From: PFJX01 sp964466195
GTDB lineage: Bacteria > Pseudomonadota > Gammaproteobacteria > Burkholderiales > Thiobacillaceae
Assembly (NCBI GenBank): GCA_964466195.1
Contig: CAYXMQ010000012.1
Location: 1 to 64,000 of the forward strand
Direction of reading: 5' to 3'
Length of the DNA: 64,000 nt
The notes beneath the pieces are model-generated. The model was not told the origin of the DNA. It ran no database searches and saw only the letters and a list, made by a program, of their open reading frames with translations. The translations under genes were made by a program, and so were the position numbers. Below, one piece after another: positions 16,314 through 28,602 of the stretch; positions within the stretch are counted from its first letter, which is position 1; every line of letters starts with the position of its first letter.

Positions 16314-19250
16314 TCAAGGGCCACTCTCCTGTTCAGACTCGTTCAGCAAGGCCTCGATTTGGTCGAAACGGTAGGTGTCCAGTAAGGGAGTAAGCCACGC
16401 CACCAGGGCCGGGTGGCGCGTGAGTAGTTGCTCCATGGCAAGGATGTCCAGTTCGACCACGGCTGCGCGCATAACGCCCCTCTCTTCCGCCGACAAGGCC
16501 GCCAACTCGGCCCGTCTCGATGTGTCGGATTCGTCCGCGATAGCTCGCCGCGCGGCATCGGACAGAAGAACGTCCGACGGCTCCCCGCGGATAATTTTCA
16601 GCGGCAGGTGCTTGGCGAGCATTTCGAACAGATCGTCGTCCCGGAATGGCTTGGGCAGACAATCATCGCATCCAGCCTGGATCATTTCGCGCCGCGCCTG
16701 CTTGAAAGCATGCGCCGCCACTGCGACGATTTTTCCCGCGTACCCCCCGGGCAGCGCGCGTATCCGTCGGGTGGCTTCGGCTCCGTCCAGCAGTGGCAAG
16801 CTCCGCTCCATCAAGATCAGGTCCGGCGCGTATTCGCGCACCCTGGCAACGGCTTCCCACCCATCGACAGCCTCGCTCAACAGGAACCCCATGGGCGAGA
16901 GCAAATGGCGCAGCAACAGGCGGGCTTCCGGTTCGCCTTCGACGATGAGTATGCGCCGCAGCTCGGCGCCCTCAATCCGAACCACGCAGCGCTGCACGCG
17001 AAGCCGCCTTGCCGCAATACGCTCCGTGGAGACCCGCTCCGCGAGGATATTGAAACGGAAGGTGGCGCCAAGGCCCGGCTCGCTCTCTACGGTGATGTCA
17101 CCGCCCAGCTTGCGCACGTATTCGCGGGCGATGCTCAGGCCCAGGCCGGTTCCCTCTGTCAAGTCGCGACCGCTCCCCTGTTCGAAAGGATTGAAGATGC
17201 GCGCCTCGTCCTGCAGGGCGAGGCCCGGCCCGGTGTCCTTGATTTCGAACAGCAAGTCATAGTGCGCGCCGCTGGCTTTTCGGGGCAGCAGGGAGAGGCT
17301 CAAGGTCACGCGCCCGCGAGCGGTGAACTTGATGGCGTTGCCGACGACGTTGATGATGACTTGGCGCAGCTTCTGGGCATCAGTACGCACAAAACGCGGG
17401 AACGACGTGGTCTGGTCGAAGACCAGCTCAATGCCCTTGGCGTCGGCGCGCCCTCGCAGCATCGCCAGAATGTCGAGGATCAAGACGCCGACATCGAAAT
17501 CAACCGGCTCGACACCGGCCTTGTCCGCCTCGATCTTGACCAGTTCAAGCACATCGTTGATGAGGGCGAGCAGATGTTCGCCGGACTTCAAAACCACCGC
17601 CAGGCTGTCCTTCTGCGCGGGACTGGCGGCCGGATCCCCGCCCAGTATCCGCGAGAAGCCCAGGATCGCGTTGAGCGGCGTGCGCAGTTCGTGCGACATG
17701 TTGGCCAGAAACGTATTTTTGGCTTTGTTCGCGGCTTCGGCCTGTTCCTTGGCCCGCTCCAATTCAGCGGTTCGTTCTTTGACCAGATCCTCAAGGCGGT
17801 CGCGATATTGGAAGAGTTCCTCCTCCGCCCGTTTGCGCTCGGTGACGTCCAACGAGCTCCCCATGAACAGCATCTTGCCATCCGTCGTACTGAAGCTTTG
17901 ATATGCCATAAGGACTTCAAACGTAGATCCATCCTTGCGTCGGGCGGTGAACTCACGCAAGTCCCGCCCGTCGGCGAGCAGACGGGTAATGATCTGTCCC
18001 AGGATAGCGGGGTCTGCACAATGAGCTGCCGGACTGGTGCCGCGAATCTCATACAGGCTGTCGAACCCCCACATGCGCAGATAGGCTTGATTCGCGTAGA
18101 CCAAAAGCCCCTCCGCATCGACGATGTCATAGCCGTTGAGCGAATAATCCAGCGCCGTGTTGAGCAAGTCACGCTGTGCTTGCGCCCGTTTGCGCTCGGT
18201 GACATCAAAAAAAATCCCACTCCAGAGAATACTTCCATCCGTTTGCCGTTCCGGCTTCGAAATACCTTGATGCCAGACCACGTCGCCGCTGGCGGTGCGC
18301 AGCCGGCCTTCCCATTCCCAGAGCTCCATGGTGTTCGCCGAGCGGGCGACGGAGGCGTCGAAGCCGGGCCTATCCTCCGGCAGGATGCGGTCGATGATCG
18401 GGGTGGCGTCCGCGCGCAGGGTCTCCGGCGTGATACCGAACATTTCCCTGCACCAGGCGCTGGCGTAGGGAAAGCACGCCGAGCCGTCCGGGCGCAGCAG
18501 GAACTGGTAGATCATGCCGGGCGCGGTCTCCGTGGTCTTGGACAGCCGCGACTCGCTTTCGAGCAGCGTGGCCTCGGCACGCCGACGCTCGGCGACTTCG
18601 TGCCGCAGGCTCTCATTGCTTGCCATCAGTTCCAGGGTTCGTTCTGCAACGAGTTCTTCCAGGTGACTTCGGTGCCGCTCCAATTCCGCTTCCGTCAGTT
18701 TGCGCTCGGAAATATCGGTAAGCACATCCGCCAGAAAGATCGGCTGCCCCGCCTCGTCATAAATCAGGAACAGATTCTCGATCGTCGGCGTGCGCCTGCC
18801 TCGCTCAGAGAGCAACGCCAATTCTCCGGTCCATGGCTCTCCCCGCGCCACGGCGGGCAATACTTCCGTCTCCAGCCGCGCCTTCAAGTCCTCCGGATAG
18901 TATTGGGGAAAATGCTTCCCCAATGCCTGTTCAGGATCCGCCTCGCCCAGCATGCGACATAACGTTGGATTGACATAGGTAATCCGTCCGTCGAGCGTGG
19001 CCATGCCGAAACCTTGACCGGCGTTTTCGGCAAAGCTCCGGAACACCCGAAGCTGATCCTGCGTGCGTTTGTGCGCGTCAAGCATCCGCTGCAACTGGCT
19101 GTTGGCCTCCAGCAACTGCGTGATGCGCGCGTCCACCGCCTGGCGCTGGCCGATCTTGTTGGCCAACCTCCAGATCAAACAGCCCAGAGCCAGAAAGATC
19201 AGAGCGATGATCGCCACGTTTTCCAACGCCAGAATGCGCATCGTGTTCAT
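16314..19250 (-). CDS. Hybrid sensor histidine kinase with three PAS domains and a degenerate receiver
   Basis: 978 residues: N-terminal transmembrane helix (about 10-28), a short coiled coil, PAS (about 70-185), PAS (about 235-355), PAS (about 360-480), HisKA with MSHELRTPLNAILGF (His near residue 520), HATPase_c with GTGLGLSIAREYV, then a receiver-like domain (about 765-885) and a helical tail of about 90 residues. The receiver has Glu815 where the phospho-acceptor Asp should be (LILMERSLP), and its acidic pocket reads VEGEPE instead of the usual DDE. It may therefore act as a constitutively 'on' or purely structural domain. The gene starts at an ATG that overlaps the stop of the response-regulator/kinase gene (ATGA), so the two are made together. 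Confidence 0.92.
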   Translation of the reverse strand: MNTMRILALENVAIIALIFLALGCLIWRLANKIGQRQAVDARITQLLEANSQLQRMLDAHKRTQDQLRVFRSFAENAGQGFGMATLDGRITYVNPTLCRMLGEADPEQALGKHFPQYYPEDLKARLETEVLPAVARGEPWTGELALLSERGRRTPTIENLFLIYDEAGQPIFLADVLTDISERKLTEAELERHRSHLEELVAERTLELMASNESLRHEVAERRRAEATLLESESRLSKTTETAPGMIYQFLLRPDGSACFPYASAWCREMFGITPETLRADATPIIDRILPEDRPGFDASVARSANTMELWEWEGRLRTASGDVVWHQGISKPERQTDGSILWSGIFFDVTERKRAQAQRDLLNTALDYSLNGYDIVDAEGLLVYANQAYLRMWGFDSLYEIRGTSPAAHCADPAILGQIITRLLADGRDLREFTARRKDGSTFEVLMAYQSFSTTDGKMLFMGSSLDVTERKRAEEELFQYRDRLEDLVKERTAELERAKEQAEAANKAKNTFLANMSHELRTPLNAILGFSRILGGDPAASPAQKDSLAVVLKSGEHLLALINDVLELVKIEADKAGVEPVDFDVGVLILDILAMLRGRADAKGIELVFDQTTSFPRFVRTDAQKLRQVIINVVGNAIKFTARGRVTLSLSLLPRKASGAHYDLLFEIKDTGPGLALQDEARIFNPFEQGSGRDLTEGTGLGLSIAREYVRKLGGDITVESEPGLGATFRFNILAERVSTERIAARRLRVQRCVVRIEGAELRRILIVEGEPEARLLLRHLLSPMGFLLSEAVDGWEAVARVREYAPDLILMERSLPLLDGAEATRRIRALPGGYAGKIVAVAAHAFKQARREMIQAGCDDCLPKPFRDDDLFEMLAKHLPLKIIRGEPSDVLLSDAARRAIADESDTSRRAELAALSAEERGVMRAAVVELDILAMEQLLTRHPALVAWLTPLLDTYRFDQIEALLNESEQESGP

Positions 19251-20758
19251 GCGCGTGCTTCCTCGCCGTTTTCCTTGAAGTGCAGGCGGTAGCGCGTGCC
19301 GCCGCCCCGCTCCAGCGTCATTTCGCCCTGCAACTGATCCACCAGGGAAGCCACCAGGCGCAGCCCGAGACTAGCGCTTTGGCGGAAGTCGAAACCCGCC
19401 GGAACACCGACGCCGTCGTCACCGACTTCGAGCGTCAGCCAACCATCGGCGTCAGCCCGGAAGCGCGTGGTGATGGTGCCGCGGGCATCCTCGGGGAAGG
19501 CATGCTTGAGCGCGTTGGTCACCAGCTCGTTGACCAGGAGCCCGCAGGGGATGGCCGTTTCGATGTCGACGGTGGCGTCGTCGGCGTCGAGGCTGAGCTC
19601 GACGCCACGGCTGGAAGCCGGCGAGGCTTCGCGCAAATGGCCAAGGAGGTCCCCGAGATAGGTTTTGACGGCGATACGCTCGAGGTCATTGGAGCGATAG
19701 AGCTGCTCGTGCACCAAGGCCATGGCGTGCACCCGCGATACGCTGTCGGTCAGCGCCGAGCGCACTCGCTCGTCGTCAGCACCGCGCGCCTGCATGCTGA
19801 GCAGGCTGGCGATGACCTGCAGATTGTTCTTCACCCGGTGGTAGATCTCCTTCAGCAGCACTTCCTTGTCGTGCAGCGCCGATGCGATGCGCGCTTCATC
19901 CTGCTTGCTTTCGGTGATGTCCACATGGCTGCCCACCATGCGCAACGGCTTACCGGCGGCATCGCGCTCGATCACTTTCCCGCGACTGGATATCCACTTC
20001 CAGTCGCCGGCCTGGGTTCGCATGCGGAACTCAACGGCATAGTTGAGGCGTTCCTGCTCCAGATGCGCCCGAATGGCCGCCTCGGCCACCGCCAGATCGT
20101 CGGGATGCACGCGCTCGCACCACGCCGCATAGCCGGGCGTGAACGCACCGGGCGCATAACCCAGCATCGAGTACCAACGGTCACTGAAAAACAGCGTCCC
20201 GGTTTTCAGGTTCCAGTCCCAAATGCCATCGCTGGTGGCCTCAAAGGCCAACCGCAGGCGTTCCTCGCTGGCTTGCAATGCATGATGGGCGTTCGCCAAC
20301 TCCATGGTGCGCTCCGCCACGCGCTGTTCCAGGCTGTGATGCAAACGGCTGAGCTCCAGGTGGGTGCGCACCCGCGCCAACACCTCCTCCGGTTCGATGG
20401 GCTTGGTGATGAAATCGACGCCGCCGACGGCGAAGCCTTGCACCTTGTCGGTCGTCTCGTTCATGGCGCTGATGAAGATCACCGGCACCGGACGCAGGTC
20501 GGGGTCGGCCTTCAGTCGCCGACAGACGGCATAGCCATCCATGCCCGGCATGCGCACGTCCAGCAGGATCAAGCTCGGTTTCTTGACCGCGACGGAGCGC
20601 AGCGCGAGTTCGCCGCTCGACGCCGGCCGCACCCGATAGCCCTGAGCGGCAAGCAGACTGGTCAACAATTTGAGGTTGGCGGCCGTGTCGTCGACAACCA
20701 GGATGTCCATCACGCTTTCATCGGGCTTCGCTCCCGATTCGGGGAAGGTCTCGGTCAC
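19247..20758 (-). CDS. Response regulator - PAS - HisKA_2 histidine kinase fusion
   Basis: 503 residues with GTG start. The receiver (about 15-135) is canonical (VVDDTAAN, phospho-acceptor in LILLDVRMPGMDG, and KPIEPEE). A short coiled coil and a PAS_3 domain (about 155-280) follow, then a HisKA_2/HWE-like core with IYHRVKNNLQVIASLL and a HATPase_c domain (LVTNALKHAFPE). This soluble sensor lacks membrane segments. It overlaps the downstream hybrid kinase by ATGA and overlaps a short orphan kinase tail upstream by GTGA, which suggests the gene once directly followed a full paralogue of the big propeller sensor. Phosphotransfer with the hybrid kinase is likely but inferred. Confidence 0.9.
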   Translation of the reverse strand: MTETFPESGAKPDESVMDILVVDDTAANLKLLTSLLAAQGYRVRPASSGELALRSVAVKKPSLILLDVRMPGMDGYAVCRRLKADPDLRPVPVIFISAMNETTDKVQGFAVGGVDFITKPIEPEEVLARVRTHLELSRLHHSLEQRVAERTMELANAHHALQASEERLRLAFEATSDGIWDWNLKTGTLFFSDRWYSMLGYAPGAFTPGYAAWCERVHPDDLAVAEAAIRAHLEQERLNYAVEFRMRTQAGDWKWISSRGKVIERDAAGKPLRMVGSHVDITESKQDEARIASALHDKEVLLKEIYHRVKNNLQVIASLLSMQARGADDERVRSALTDSVSRVHAMALVHEQLYRSNDLERIAVKTYLGDLLGHLREASPASSRGVELSLDADDATVDIETAIPCGLLVNELVTNALKHAFPEDARGTITTRFRADADGWLTLEVGDDGVGVPAGFDFRQSASLGLRLVASLVDQLQGEMTLERGGGTRYRLHFKENGEEARA

Positions 20759-20937
20759 GGCGGCGGCTCCTGCGCGGCTTGGTCAGCGCTGTCGACCCGT
20801 CGCTCGTAGCGCAAGATCAGGTTCTCGCTTTGTATCCAGGCGCCCAGCGGGGCCGGAGCATTGCTGGCCCACTCCGCCAGCACCCAAGCCAGGCGCACCG
20901 CCGGTCGGCGGCTGGGAGGACTGGGCAAACGCCGCAT
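20755..20937 (-). pseudogene. Orphan C-terminal tail of a lost sensor-kinase paralogue
   Basis: The predicted peptide ends in PLGAWIQSENLILRYERR...DQAAQEPPP, which matches the extreme C-terminus of the big sensor at 21889 (ALGAWILGENQDLRYERL...GQAAVAPPP) over about 40 residues, and the DNA matches as well. There is no kinase attached: the open frame runs back only into the beta-barrel gene. I read it as the 3' remnant of a deleted paralogue. Its stop overlaps the GTG start of the next gene. Confidence 0.6.
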
Positions 20938-20939
20938 GG

Positions 20940-21668
20940 TCAGAAGTGCCACTCGATTCTGGCGGCGAACAGATGGCTGTTCTTCGGCCGCTGGTCGATG
21001 TAGGGGTGGATCCACTCGAAAGAGGGCGTGAACACGACCCCGTGGCCAAGCGCGTAGGGGGCTTCCAGCTTGTAGGAGGCCACCAGACCGCCCGATACGC
21101 CCGGTAAATCCGGGGTGTCCAACAGATGCAGGCGCTGCACCAACGAGAGCCCCTGCCCCACCGCCCAGACGTCGCGGGCGCCCAGGTAGTACAGGCCTTT
21201 GCCGGTGTAGCCGCGCCCCGTCGAGCGAATCACTTCCACCCGCGCGTAGGGCGTCAGCGTGGTCGGGCCGAGCGGCACGGCGAGCCTGAGGGGGGCGATT
21301 TCGGCAAAGATCTTCGTGACGTTATGGCTGTTCAGGTTTTGCGTCGGATAGAGGTCCAACTCGGCCACGCCCAAGTTGGCGTCGATCTCGCCGGCGATCC
21401 GCCCTCTCCAGCCCAGCGTGAAGTCCACCTCGTCGCCGTAGTCGTTGGCCGGGCCGGAACCCGTTGCGTGGGAGAACCAAAGGTCGAGGTACCCCCCCTG
21501 CTGCAAGGTGAAGGTTATTCCCCCCTGGACCACCGGATCGACCGCAAGCACGAGGCCGGAGTCGTTCACGGACTTGTTCTTCACCAAGGCATAGACCTTG
21601 GTGTCCACGCCTGCCAGGACTTGAGCGCTGAGCAGGGAAAGTGCGAGTACGAGAGCGAATCGCTTCAT
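20940..21668 (-). CDS. Small outer-membrane beta-barrel protein, unknown role
   Basis: 242 residues with a clear signal peptide (MKRFALVLALSLLSAQVLA). The mature part alternates polar and apolar residues as in a 10-12-stranded barrel and ends in the aromatic residue F (ARIEWHF). Segments such as GGITFTLQQGGYLDLWFSH and VDFTLGWRG resemble TorF-like/Gcw_chp putative porins, but I would not name a family firmly. The ATG at 21668 has an AGGAG site; the longer open frame to 22160 runs over the kinase gene in another frame. It sits exactly between a kinase-start fragment (about 21859) and a kinase-tail fragment (20755), that is, where a deleted sensor paralogue used to be. Confidence 0.75.
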   Translation of the reverse strand: MKRFALVLALSLLSAQVLAGVDTKVYALVKNKSVNDSGLVLAVDPVVQGGITFTLQQGGYLDLWFSHATGSGPANDYGDEVDFTLGWRGRIAGEIDANLGVAELDLYPTQNLNSHNVTKIFAEIAPLRLAVPLGPTTLTPYARVEVIRSTGRGYTGKGLYYLGARDVWAVGQGLSLVQRLHLLDTPDLPGVSGGLVASYKLEAPYALGHGVVFTPSFEWIHPYIDQRPKNSHLFAARIEWHF

Positions 21669-21819
21669 GGTGGTCTCCTGTAAGAAAGTTGCCCGCCACG
21701 GGCAGCCGTGCACCGCCGCGCTGCGACGCCCGACGCGGGTTGCCGAACAAGCGGTCGGGACCGCCCGAATCGTTGCCGGAGGTCTGGATGCCGCTGCCGT
21801 CGCAGCGCTCCGGAGCCGC

Positions 21820-21861
21820 GGCGGTAGCGGTAAATCCAGGTGCGTAGCGTCCGCGGCATGA
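21820..21861 (-). pseudogene. 5' start fragment of a deleted sensor-kinase paralogue
   Basis: Directly after the stop of the big sensor, about 40 bp resemble the start region of that same sensor: CCGGAG-CGGCGCAG-CATGC then CGGACGCT, with the ATG at 21859 matching the ATG at 25923. After that the sequence diverges and reads into non-coding DNA before the beta-barrel gene. Confidence 0.5.
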
Positions 21862-21888
21862 CTGCGCCGGCTCCGGGTGCGCCTAAGC

Positions 21889-25923
<4,035 letters not shown>

Positions 25924-25952
25924 GGCTGCGCCGACTCCGGACACCGTGGCGG

Positions 25953-26145
25953 TTATGGCGGTAGTGGGCACGCTGGCATCTCCATGGCTGTTGGGCCGGC
26001 GCGACCGAGCAGGTCGGGCAGACGCTCATAGCGCAAGCCCAGCTTCTCGTGCTGTATCGGGGCGCCCAGCGCCGGGTCGAAACCGCCACCCTGCCCGGGC
26101 AGTTCGGCAATTTGCTGGGTATCCAGTTGCAGCATGGGCTGAAGC
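25953..26145 (-). pseudogene. Second orphan kinase tail upstream of the big sensor
   Basis: Reads MLQLDTQQIAELPGQGGG, then DPALGAPIQHEKLGLRYERL, matching the last 60 residues of the big sensor (VLQLDTRQIAELADKVGG, then ALGAWILGENQDLRYERL). The frame is open upstream to 26498, but that part shows no kinase similarity. It looks like the 3' end of a first paralogue whose body has been lost, ending in TAA just before the start of the intact copy. Confidence 0.55.
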
Positions 26146-27195
26146 AATAGGACCCTAACGACTCCACAGACGCGTGTGATTCCCTTCCTGGCCGTCACTT
26201 TTTCGGGGGCTGGCACGCCATCGCGGTGCGCCGCGGGGTTGTCGGGATACGCTTGAGGGCGGGTCGTTGGGCATTGCTTGTTGAGCGTGGGAGGACTTGG
26301 CTGCCGCCAGCCGAACGACATGCGCAGGATTTCGGCCAAGCCGCTCGCATCCAGCCGCCGCCGGCTCATCATCCGGAAGGCGAAATCGCCGTACTCGACC
26401 AGTAAGATGAATGACTGAATGCCGGTCAGCCTGAAGCCACTGCAGCTGACTATCGGCGCTGTCATGATCAATTCCGCCGCAACGTAGTAGGTAGCCAATC
26501 GAAAAACCTCGCCGCTTGTTTCACAGGCAATTTCGGTTTACCGGGGATGGGGCTAGGCTGCACGGGCACACCCTGATAGGAGGTTGTTAAATGCAGCATA
26601 TGACTTATCCCTCGAATCGCGATGGCTCATAACTACCAACCCTGTAGGGTATTTTTGCAGGGGCGGGATGAAGGCTTTGCAAGGCAGTGCGGTAAGCCTG
26701 CCTGGACCGACCAGCCGCGCCGGGCGTTCGCCCGTTCCGAAGCGTGCGCGATACTGGGCATCGGCGTCCGCCGCTATCGAGCGCTTACTTCGTGGACACG
26801 ATCAACACGCCAATAAGGACGTCATCTACCAATGGCAAGACAGCGTGCCGCACTACGGCAACACGATGGGCGGAGAAATGACAACCGGTTTGATTTGGAC
26901 AGTCGCATCACTGCGTGCGCCCTGGGTTCGCTGGCCTATCTCCATTGGCTGCTTGCGATAGCGGTTTTTTTCAGCACGTTAGCCGTTTCATTCATGCTCA
27001 GAATGTTGATTGCTCGGCTGCGGCAAAAGCTATCGCGCAAGCCAGGCTAAGCGCCCCGGCCGGCCATGTGGGCGGTTTGCCGAAGCACATCCGGTGCGGC
27101 GACCGTTATCCTCCGGCGGTCGCACACCACCATGGAGCATGTAGCGCGGCCGCGGCTTCGCTAAACTCCGCCTCCCCTTACACTGAGGTTTTGCT
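26146..27195. other. About 1 kb without a recognisable gene
   Basis: Several short open frames exist but none has family features. On the minus strand 26146-26498 stays open in the frame of the kinase tail (MATYYVAAELIM start) and may be a remnant of an unrelated gene joined to it. On the plus strand AGGAGG at 26579-26584 precedes a 13-codon ORF starting at 26591, too short to call. The region probably marks old rearrangement next to the kinase array. Confidence 0.4.
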
Positions 27196-27600
27196 ATGCG
27201 CTCTCTTGTCACGTTCATCGCCGTTTCCGCCCTCGTTATCAGCGCCCCGGCCCTGGCCGCCAATACGGAAACCTTGCCCTCCGGCGTCGTGGTGACGCAC
27301 CTCAAGCAGGGACAAGGCGCCACACCCAGCGCGGACAGCAGCGTGCGCGTGCATTACCGCGGAACGCTGGCGAATGGCGCCGAGTTCGACAGCTCCTACA
27401 AGCGCAACGAGCCCATCAGCTTCCCGCTGCGCGGCGTCATCCCCTGTTGGACCCAAGGCGTACAGAAGATCAAGCTCGGCGGCAAAGCCAAGCTCACCTG
27501 TCCGGCGGCGACGGGATACGGCGCACGCGGCATTCCTGGTCTGATCCCGGCGAACAGTGTGCTGACTTTCGAAGTTGAATTGCTGGCCATCGAGCGCTGA
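27196..27600 (+). CDS. FKBP-type peptidyl-prolyl isomerase, exported
   Basis: 134 residues with a signal peptide ending PALA (residue 22) and one FKBP domain. Typical motifs are VRVHYRGTLANGAEFDSSY, PISFPL, GVIPCWTQGVQKIKLGGKA, and the final IPANSVLTFEVELLAI. The active-site aromatic positions (Tyr, Phe, Trp) are present. The enzyme would speed proline isomerisation of folding proteins in the periplasm. Single gene with its own leader. Confidence 0.95.
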   Translation: MRSLVTFIAVSALVISAPALAANTETLPSGVVVTHLKQGQGATPSADSSVRVHYRGTLANGAEFDSSYKRNEPISFPLRGVIPCWTQGVQKIKLGGKAKLTCPAATGYGARGIPGLIPANSVLTFEVELLAIER

Positions 27601-27719
27601 TCGGCGGCATCACGCCGTCTGGCGCTCACTTTACCCGCTGGCCGATGCCTTCAACCCGCCTTGCGGCGGGTGGAAGAATGCCGGCGCCGACACCAACCCG
27701 CCCTTTACAGGAGTCTCCA

Positions 27720-28106
27720 ATGCGCCTTCTCCATACGATGATCCGAAGCGGAAATCTCGAACGCTCGATCGAGTTCTATACCCAGGTTCTCGGCATGACG
27801 CTGTTGCGCCGCCAGGACTACCCCGACGGCAAGTTCACCCTGGCCTTCGTCGGCTACGGCGATGAAGCGCATCACTCGGTCATCGAACTCACCTACAACT
27901 GGGGCGTCGCCAGCTACGACATCGGCACCGGGTTCGGACATCTGGCTATCGAGGTGGATGATGTCTACCGCGCCTGCGCCGAGATCAAGCAAAAAGGCGG
28001 CCGCGTGATGCGCGAACCCGGCCCGATGAACGCCGGCTCGACCGTGATCGCGTTTGTCGCCGACCCGGACGGCTACCCGATCGAACTGATCGGACGCCGT
28101 CAGTAG
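27720..28106 (+). CDS. gloA: Lactoylglutathione lyase (glyoxalase I)
   Basis: 128 residues with one VOC fold. It converts the methylglyoxal-glutathione hemithioacetal to S-lactoylglutathione. Metal and substrate motifs are in place: MRLLHTMIRSGNLERSIEFY (His ligand), LGMTLLRR, the VIELTYNWG segment (Glu), GFGHLAIEVDD (His) and AFVADPDGYPIELI (Glu). The ATG at 27720 is in the right place for the family; the open frame further upstream (27645) would add 25 unrelated residues. A GGAG site precedes it. Confidence 0.96.
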   Translation: MRLLHTMIRSGNLERSIEFYTQVLGMTLLRRQDYPDGKFTLAFVGYGDEAHHSVIELTYNWGVASYDIGTGFGHLAIEVDDVYRACAEIKQKGGRVMREPGPMNAGSTVIAFVADPDGYPIELIGRRQ

Positions 28107-28148
28107 CCACGGCTGCCGCAGGCCGCCAAGGCGCCGTAGGCGACGCGC

Positions 28149-28391
28149 TCACGGGCCGCGCCGGTTCGCTGTGCGCGTCAGCATGTCGAGATACAGCGCT
28201 TCCACGCGCTCGCGCGCCCAAGGCGTGCGGCGCAGGAACTTGAGGCTGGAAGAAATGCTGGGGTCGTGGGTAAAGCAGCGGATTTCGATCTGCCGCCCCA
28301 ATGCCGGCCAGCCGTAGAACTGAACCAACTCGTTCAACAGCTTTTCCAGCGTGATGCCGTGTAGTGGATTGTTGGGCTGAATGTCCGTCAT
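28149..28391 (-). CDS. VF530 family DNA-binding protein (DUF2132)
   Basis: 80 residues matching the small VF530 family throughout: NPLHGITLEKLLNELV, YGWPALGRQIEIRCF, and DPSISSSLKFLRRTPWARE. Family members are small helical proteins of about 70-80 residues with an SWIB-like fold; a precise role is not known. The start at the ATG 28391 gives the standard length. Confidence 0.9.
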   Translation of the reverse strand: MTDIQPNNPLHGITLEKLLNELVQFYGWPALGRQIEIRCFTHDPSISSSLKFLRRTPWARERVEALYLDMLTRTANRRGP

Positions 28392-28602
28392 GAATGATCG
28401 CGTGCGGCCTTGAATTTTTTCGAATCTAACAGAGTCTTGGCCAGACGAACCAACCGTATTGGGCGCGGCCGGCTGACCGGATGATGACGTATGCCGGCGT
28501 CGCCATAAGCCGAACGGACTACTTTTCACCTCGACGCTGCAACCAAGGCCGTCACACAGGCTGACTAGGATTCCTGGGTCAAAAAACCCTACAGGATCCG
28601 TC

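Noticed and set aside
16428..18962. Long plus-strand frames antisense to the hybrid kinase (and similar ones at 6546-8240, 19280-20809, 24211-25821, 53673-55772)
   Set aside because: All are mirror frames of genes with strong domain evidence; none has a recognisable domain or ribosome-binding site.
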